Positions 58,627 to 64,000 of a DNA stretch of 64,000 bases are shown here, piece by piece. The stretch's first letter is position 1. Every line of letters begins with the position of its first letter. The position numbers and the translations under genes were made by a program. Location: the NCBI GenBank assembly GCA_963781805.1, contig CAWAHF010000004.1, positions 1,736,001-1,800,000 of the forward strand, in the 5' to 3' direction. The notes under the pieces are model-generated. The model was not told the origin of the DNA, searched no databases, and saw only the letters and a program-made list of their open reading frames with translations. This DNA is from JAFGPL01 sp963781805. Lineage in GTDB: Bacteria > Bacteroidota > Bacteroidia > Bacteroidales > UBA10428.

Positions 58627-60045
58627 TTAGGATTGATTCCCAACACTAATCACAACATTCTTATTTTTCTCCGGTTTTCTGTCATGAAATTTATCCACAT
58701 AAACAGTTCTGACATTCACAAATTCCCGGATACCGTTAACCGAAAGTTCCCTTCCATATCCTGAGTGTTTGGTGCCTCCAAAGGGTAGCCTTGGATCCGA
58801 TTTTACCAGGGCATTGATAAACACAGAGCCATCATCAAATTCGGGCACCAGTTTTTCCGCTTTGTCCAAATCATCGGTAAACAATGAAACACCTAATCCG
58901 AATCTGGATTGATTGGAAAGCCTGACAGCTTCGTCAACATCGTTGCAAACAATAACCGATGCAACAGGTCCGAATACTTCTTCATCGAATGCTGGCATAC
59001 CAGGTTTTACATTTAACAGTAATGTTGGAGGATAGACTGCTTTATCCGGAAAACCTCCTGTAATTATTTTTGCACCGCTTTTTATGGATTGCTGCACCTG
59101 GTTTTTAACGATATCAGCCTGCTGAATGCTTGATAATGGCCCCATATCAACAGATACATCCAGTGGATTACCCAGATTCAATGCGTTTATTTTCTGGTTA
59201 AAAAGATAAATGAATTGATCGCTTATTTTTTTATGCAGGATAAAACGCTTTGCCGCAATACAGCTCTGACCAGCATTTTGCATTCGTGCCGTCACACCAA
59301 TTGTGGCGGCTTTTTCCACATCGGCATCGTCCAGCACAATAAACGCATTGCTGCCTCCCAGTTCAAGAACCGATTTTTTAATTAGACTACCTGCCAGACC
59401 GGCAACTTTGCTCCCTGCCATTTCGCTTCCCGTAAGTGTTACAGCTTTAATAATATCGTTTTCGATGACTTTTTTTACCCTGCCTGAATCAATCACGAGG
59501 TTCTGAAATACGCCTACGGGAAATCCCGCTTTTTCAAAAAGATTTAAAATGGCCCTGGCACACATTTGAACATTAGATGCATGTTTCAGAAGCGCTACAT
59601 TGCCGGCCATCAGCGTTGGAGTAACAAACCTGAAAACCTGCCAGAAAGGATAGTTCCAGGGCATGATGCCCAGAACCGTTCCAATCGGATCATATCTTAC
59701 ATAAGCCATATATGCACCGGTGGCAACAGCTTCTTCATGCAGTAATATGGGAGTATCATTGGCATAATATCTGCAAACCCATGCACATTTTTCAACTTCA
59801 GCCTGAGCCTCAAGAATGGTTTTCCCCATCTCTTTGGTAATGGTGCGTGACAGCGACTCAACATTTTCAGTTAACTGCTGCGCCACATTCAGCATAAGAT
59901 CCTTCCTGTACTTAAAGGAAGTCTTCCTCCAACTTTCAAAGGCTTTCTCTGAATGAAGTATACAACTATTTACTTCTTCATCAGAAAATACATTGAACTC
60001 TTCAATTAATTGATTATCGTAAGGATTTATGCTTTTCAGTATCAT
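58627..60045 (-). CDS. NAD(P)-dependent succinate-semialdehyde dehydrogenase-like
   Basis: A 472-aa aldehyde dehydrogenase. The catalytic Cys is in NAGQSCIAAKRF (about residue 265) and the Glu in LELGGSNAFIV (about 231); EVFGPVASV and PFGGTKHSGYGRE are also present. The N-terminus lacks the extra domain of CoA-acylating enzymes. SSADH (gabD/sad type) is the best-fitting subfamily by overall pattern, but other semialdehydes are possible. Confidence 0.85.
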   Translation of the reverse strand: MILKSINPYDNQLIEEFNVFSDEEVNSCILHSEKAFESWRKTSFKYRKDLMLNVAQQLTENVESLSRTITKEMGKTILEAQAEVEKCAWVCRYYANDTPILLHEEAVATGAYMAYVRYDPIGTVLGIMPWNYPFWQVFRFVTPTLMAGNVALLKHASNVQMCARAILNLFEKAGFPVGVFQNLVIDSGRVKKVIENDIIKAVTLTGSEMAGSKVAGLAGSLIKKSVLELGGSNAFIVLDDADVEKAATIGVTARMQNAGQSCIAAKRFILHKKISDQFIYLFNQKINALNLGNPLDVSVDMGPLSSIQQADIVKNQVQQSIKSGAKIITGGFPDKAVYPPTLLLNVKPGMPAFDEEVFGPVASVIVCNDVDEAVRLSNQSRFGLGVSLFTDDLDKAEKLVPEFDDGSVFINALVKSDPRLPFGGTKHSGYGRELSVNGIREFVNVRTVYVDKFHDRKPEKNKNVVISVGNQS

Positions 60046-60493
60046 GACTCAGGAATTTTAATTGTTCTTATAAATTTTGCTAATTCTAATTTCGTACCAA
60101 CAACTATTCTACCTATGAAGACTGCTCAATAATGTAGATAAATTTCGGGTTGTAAAATTATTAAAGTTAATCTATCATTGGGTTCCTAAACACTACAGAA
60201 TGAGAAACATATATAATCCGCTATATGAAAATCTTCTATTCTAACTAACAGCTGTCCATTGAAAATGTTATAAAAATTAACCCATATAGTGAAATCATTT
60301 TTGAACAATGAGCCAGGATTATTCCCCATTAAAACAGTATCCTGTTGATTTCTTTCACAACCTTGAGAAAGGTAATCCACAAAAAAAGAAAGGCAAAAGC
60401 TTTTTCATACAAAATGTTCACTAAATAAAAACTAACCTTATGCTTAATTGTTTTTTAAGAAGTAAATGAAAATAATCAATCTAATAGAAAAAA
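60046..60493. other. Intergenic region, no gene found
   Basis: A 448-bp AT-rich stretch upstream of the divergent pseudogene. A 64-codon minus ORF (60186-60380) has no recognisable features and its start is poor. Nothing else was recognised. Confidence 0.6.
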
Positions 60494-60666
60494 ATGCAGG
60501 CGGATACAAAGATTAATGGAATTATGCCGGTTCTGGGATTCGGAACATGGAATATATCCGGGAACAAATATATTGAGAGTGTTTGTGATGCATTAAATAT
60601 GGGTTACAGACATATTGATACGGCACAAATGTAAAATGAAGAATATGTCGGGATAGGCATTGCCAT
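60494..60666 (+). pseudogene. Aldo/keto reductase, N-terminal fragment (decayed)
   Basis: From the ATG at 60494 the frame reads MQADTKINGIMPVLGFGTWNI, then YRHIDTAQM, a TAA stop, and NEEYVGIGIA. This is the start of an aldo/keto reductase (the LGFGTWN and RHIDTA motifs with the active-site Asp), with a nonsense codon where Tyr is expected. Homology ends at about 60666, where phoU-like sequence begins. Confidence 0.75.
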
Positions 60667-61288
60667 GACAGATATTGACAGATAGCTTACCGAATCGATT
60701 TTCAGGCGGGAGTTCCGTGTGAATGCCCTCGAAATTACGATTGACTGGGAATGCGAAAATCTATTTTCCTGTTACAGTCCCGTTGCAGCCGATTTGAGAT
60801 TTGTTATGTCTGTGTTATAAACAGTGAAATCCTGGAACGAATTAGTGACCATACTTACAGAATTGCCATGTATATTCAGGATGGAGAAGTAAAAAAAAGA
60901 TCCTCAGTTGATTAAAAATCTGAAAATAGAAGAATTGATTAATACCGTTGACTCAATGATAACTCATGTGGTTGAAGCGTTTGATAAGCTGGATACCACG
61001 ATTGCAAAAAAAACTTTCAAACTGAATAAGATCATTGACTAAGCAAAAAAAGATGCTCATGATATTATCAATATATCGGTAAAGGAAGAATTCAATAATT
61101 TGAAAAATGCATTACACCTGTTTAGTATCATAGGGAAACTTGAACGATGCTGTGATTTATTTAAAAATATTTCAGAAGAAATTGTTTTTTATATTGATGC
61201 GGAAATTCTTAAACATCAGAAACGAAATAAGAAAATCAGAAGACGGATGGAAAAGACCAACAAAATGCAGGATACTCAAGAATCATAA
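60667..61288 (+). pseudogene. phoU pseudogene (second copy)
   Basis: The sequence aligns with phoU (56019-56744) from its codon 33 onward: FRREFRVNALEITIDWECENLFSCYSPVAADLRFVMSVL, followed by stops at several places and a frameshift near 60820-60890. The last 62 codons (61100-61288) remain open and read NALHLFSIIGKLERCCDLFKNISEEIVFYIDAE. The catalytic-equivalent helices are recognisable but the gene cannot be translated. Confidence 0.85.
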
Positions 61289-61486
61289 ATGGTTGTCTTC
61301 ATATGCCATTAACCTTATTGATTGATGAAAAAACCATTCATTCGACAGGAAATCTTCCGGATTAAAATGAATTTCAGCAACTAACACGCATTTAACACAG
61401 TGTAACGCATGCCAGCTAATTGTTCTGATACAATATACTATTGTTTAATTGCCACTAACACCGCTTGTTAGTTACTTTATCAAAAC
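61289..61486. other. Short AT-rich gap, no gene found
   Basis: Between the phoU pseudogene and the terminator of the large secreted protein. No repeat or promoter was recognised. Confidence 0.5.
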
Positions 61487-61520
61487 ATAAAGGGAATGAC
61501 TATATCATCATTCCCTTTAT
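61487..61520 (-). terminator. Hairpin terminator of the large T9SS protein
   Basis: ATAAAGGGAATGA and its complement form a 13-bp perfect stem (61487-61499 with 61508-61520) around an 8-nt loop. It lies 23 bp beyond the stop of the minus-strand gene at 61544. On the minus strand GTTTTG follows, a weak U-run, so it is a plausible intrinsic terminator. Confidence 0.7.
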
Positions 61521-61543
61521 TAAAACCAATGAACTAACTTATG

Positions 61544-64000
61544 TTATTCCTTAACGAACCTTAATATATAATTATCTGTTTCATTAATTAACTGTATTAT
61601 ATACAATCCTTTAACAAGCTCATTTGTGTTTACCTGAAAAGCATTTGTACTATTCACGGTTTGTTTTGAAATGACAACTCCAAACTCACTAATTATTTTT
61701 AAAACGCCGGTAAATTGTTTATTAAATTCAATGTTCAAATTATTGGTTACCGGATTAGGATAATATTTAATTGATGAATTATCGGTTATGCCAGATACAC
61801 TGGTTAGGATAGTTAAGTTGATTGTAATAATGCTATCGCAACCTGCGGCATTGGCTATGGTATCGGTATATGTACCGGAAACCGTCCAAACCTTACCGCC
61901 AGGAGAAGTGTAACTACTGTTAACCGATTCGGTAATGCTGCCGGTAGTGCTTTCCAATATGGTCAGATCAATAGTAATAATACTATCGCATCCTGCTGCA
62001 TTGGCTATGGTATCGGTATATGAACCGGTAACCGCCCAAACCTTGCCGCCTGGTGAAGTGTAACTTTCACATGCCGATTCGGTAATGCTGCCGGCAGTGC
62101 TTTCCAATATGGTTAGGTCAACGGTAATAATGCTATCGCACCCTGCTGCATTAGGTATGGTATCGGTATAGTTGCCGGATGTTGTCCATAGTTTACCACT
62201 GGGCGAAGTATAGCTATAGCAATTCGAAGCGTTAATACTGTTTGCACTTGACAAAATGGTTAGATTTACCGTTAATATACTATCACAACCGATAGCATTA
62301 GGTATGGTATCAGTATAGATACCGGTTGCAGTCCAAACCTTACCGCTGGGCGAAGTATAGCTATTGCAATCCGAAGCGTTAAAACTGTTTTTACTTGACA
62401 GAATGGTTAGATCTACCGTTATTATACTATCACAACCGATAGCATTAGGTATGGTATCAGTATAGATGCCAGATGCTGTCCAAACCTTACCGCCTGGTGA
62501 GGTGTAGCTATAGCAATCCGAAGTAGTAATGCTGTTTGTTGTGCTTTCCAATATAGTCAAATCAATCGCTATTATACTATCGCACCCAATTGTATTGGGT
62601 ATGGTGTCGGAATAGGTATCGGTTGTAGTCCAAACCTTACCACTGGGCGAAGTATAGCTGTCACATGAAGATGTTGTAATGGAAGATGCTGTACTTTCCA
62701 GGATCGTTAAATTTAAAGTAATTATACTATCGGTACCGGCAGAATTAGGAATAGTATCAATATACTCTCCTGATAAGGACAATACATCGCCATTAAAATT
62801 GTACTCATAACAAGCAGCAATAGTAACAGTACCTGTATTATTTACATGAAGAGCCTGTTCAACATCCATAGCCGCATTCACAGTATCATTACCTGCCTGG
62901 GAAGCTGTAATTGTTGTTATTCCTATCCCTGCAATCGTTATTGTATTTCCTGAAATAACAGCAACATTTTCATCGGAACTTGAGTATGCTATCTCCAATT
63001 CAAGATCGGAAACTGCTGTCAGGTCAAAATCCGCATCACCAAACAATACATCCGATAAAGAGTTGAAAGTAATAGCTTGATCAAGTTTCAAGGTTGTCGC
63101 GGAGATTGGATTATTTGTTGACGGACTTACATTATACAATTCCGAACCAGCGCCGCCAGAATATTCACATACATGCACCTGGTAATCTGTTACTGCTGAC
63201 AACCCGGTCACGCTTACATTGGTTCCTGTTCCGTTGTAGACACAATACCAGCCCGAAGAGCCAATTTGTGTGCCATTTTCAAAAACAGTATTGGCTGTAT
63301 ATGTAGTCCCATTTTCAGGTGCAGCATCGCCTGAATTACCTTCCTTTATAAACACGGCACACTTTGTTCCGTTTCCTCTTGTCCAGCCTAAGTCCATCGT
63401 ATTTTTAGTAATATTGCCTGCACCAGTTTCGCTTGCCTGGGCAGAGGGTACACTTAAAATATAGAGATAGGAACTTTTTACCGGATTTCCGGTCAACGCA
63501 CCGGTAGTTGCCACCGGAGTGACTTCAAATGCAATATATTTATCATTATCTACGGATGTGGTAATGTATTCTGTTGCAGTAGCGCCACTAATTGATGCTG
63601 TATTGGTCCCGGATACATCATCTGCCCGGTACCATTTAAATGTGGATGTCCCTTCCGTATCGACCTCATCATCGGAATATGAATAGGAGCCGGTTAAAGT
63701 ACTTCCAACGCCGGCAATACCGCTAATTGAAACATCCGAAGCAACCGGGGAATTATTGGGATTATATGCTTTATATCCGGCATAAACCGTGGTATTGGTT
63801 TTTGCATTTCCAATAGGATATTCCCCATAATATTGAGAAGAATTATTATGAACACCGTTAAATATAGGGCTTGAAGGTATCGTAACATCAAGCGTATATG
63901 TTGATCTAAAACTATAGCTTGCATCAGTTTCAACCGGCATAAGATCAACATACCCTTGATAATTTGCATTTGTACTGTATGTATAAACGCACCAGCCCAA
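61544..64000 (-). CDS. T9SS-secreted multi-domain repeat protein (5' end outside window)
   Basis: The 818 visible codons run off the right edge, so the N-terminus is missing. From the visible start: beta-sandwich repeats with a SDVSISGIAGVGSTLTGSYSY segment (Ig/PKD-like), a fibronectin-III-like stretch (TRGNGTKCAVFIKEG...LSAVTDYQVHVCEYSGG), a BIG2-like domain (ITFNSLSDVLFGDADFDLTA...), then seven 49-50-residue repeats, then a type A sorting domain (SSIKYYPNPVTNNLNIEF...LVKGLYIIQLIN...RFVKE). It is predicted to be secreted by the type IX system and anchored on the cell surface. Its substrate or adhesion target cannot be deduced. Confidence 0.85.
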   Translation of the reverse strand: MGWCVYTYSTNANYQGYVDLMPVETDASYSFRSTYTLDVTIPSSPIFNGVHNNSSQYYGEYPIGNAKTNTTVYAGYKAYNPNNSPVASDVSISGIAGVGSTLTGSYSYSDDEVDTEGTSTFKWYRADDVSGTNTASISGATATEYITTSVDNDKYIAFEVTPVATTGALTGNPVKSSYLYILSVPSAQASETGAGNITKNTMDLGWTRGNGTKCAVFIKEGNSGDAAPENGTTYTANTVFENGTQIGSSGWYCVYNGTGTNVSVTGLSAVTDYQVHVCEYSGGAGSELYNVSPSTNNPISATTLKLDQAITFNSLSDVLFGDADFDLTAVSDLELEIAYSSSDENVAVISGNTITIAGIGITTITASQAGNDTVNAAMDVEQALHVNNTGTVTIAACYEYNFNGDVLSLSGEYIDTIPNSAGTDSIITLNLTILESTASSITTSSCDSYTSPSGKVWTTTDTYSDTIPNTIGCDSIIAIDLTILESTTNSITTSDCYSYTSPGGKVWTASGIYTDTIPNAIGCDSIITVDLTILSSKNSFNASDCNSYTSPSGKVWTATGIYTDTIPNAIGCDSILTVNLTILSSANSINASNCYSYTSPSGKLWTTSGNYTDTIPNAAGCDSIITVDLTILESTAGSITESACESYTSPGGKVWAVTGSYTDTIANAAGCDSIITIDLTILESTTGSITESVNSSYTSPGGKVWTVSGTYTDTIANAAGCDSIITINLTILTSVSGITDNSSIKYYPNPVTNNLNIEFNKQFTGVLKIISEFGVVISKQTVNSTNAFQVNTNELVKGLYIIQLINETDNYILRFVKE
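61795..62820 (-). repeat. Seven-fold about 150-bp coding repeat
   Basis: Each unit encodes C-x-SYTSP-x-GKVWT, then a YTDTIPNA-x-GCDSI stretch and a DLTILES-like linker. Two Cys per unit are kept in most copies (first Cys missing in the last unit, second in the first unit), which suggests a disulfide in each repeat. Units 3 and 4, and 6 and 7, are the most alike, as expected from local duplication. Confidence 0.8.

Noticed and set aside
60186..60380. 64-codon minus-strand ORF as a sorting domain or small protein
   Set aside because: It lacks the PNP and LKKG-type motifs of T9SS domains and has no other recognisable features.

Overview
The window is AT-rich chromosomal DNA from a member of the Bacteroidota, most likely a Bacteroidia-type organism. 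The evidence is type IX secretion (T9SS) C-terminal sorting domains (48924-49193 and the gene entering from 64000), long FtsX/MacB-type permeases in tandem, an RprXY-like two-component pair, TAnnTTTG -7 promoter elements, GIN-domain lipoproteins and a lack of strong Shine-Dalgarno sites. It mixes housekeeping genes with accessory clusters and has many signs of gene decay.

Layout. 1-5955: a tight plus-strand operon with lysine 2,3-aminomutase, a GNAT/histone-deacetylase-like fusion, two ATP-grasp ligases and a GNAT, preceded by the end of an N-formylglutamate amidohydrolase-like gene. It looks like a pathway that builds and breaks an acylated or peptidyl beta-lysine compound and is the best candidate here for an undescribed system. 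6107-10971: a PPP-type phosphatase, a UroD-like protein, rhamnose mutarotase and RhaT, and Ddl. 10968-12533: a frameshifted REP-associated transposase with its palindromes, plus relics. 12534-17504: a five-gene minus-strand Hdr-like (heterodisulfide reductase-type) iron-sulfur/flavin complex ending in a membrane HdrE-HdrD fusion. 17703-18140: ArfB.

18150-34030: an ABC export island with one ATPase, four large FtsX-like permeases, a relic of a fifth and two DUF559 nucleases, all on the minus strand. Divergent from it are a sigma-54 activator and a histidine kinase. Between the two lie a good sigma-54 promoter match and, 124 bp upstream of it, a 20-unit 22-bp tandem array that could be an enhancer. 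34098-38174: a DUF6922/AbiEii toxin-antitoxin-like pair and envelope proteins. 38216-40740: carotenoid-type crtI and crtB. 41051-46789: aconitase, miaA, prs, rplY and pth.

46918-56744: a phosphate island with an RprXY-like pair, an orphan T9SS sorting domain, an IS1634-type element, a porin, pstSCAB and phoU. Three promoters here (porin, pstS, orphan sorting domain) carry 11-bp-phased TTAAC repeats resembling Pho boxes. 56807-60045: pncB, a DCC-family protein and a succinate-semialdehyde dehydrogenase. 60494-61288: a chimeric pseudogene (aldo/keto reductase start joined to a decayed phoU copy). 61544-64000: the C-terminal part of a large repeat-rich T9SS-secreted protein.

All assignments come from reading motifs and family resemblance by eye; no database search was run.
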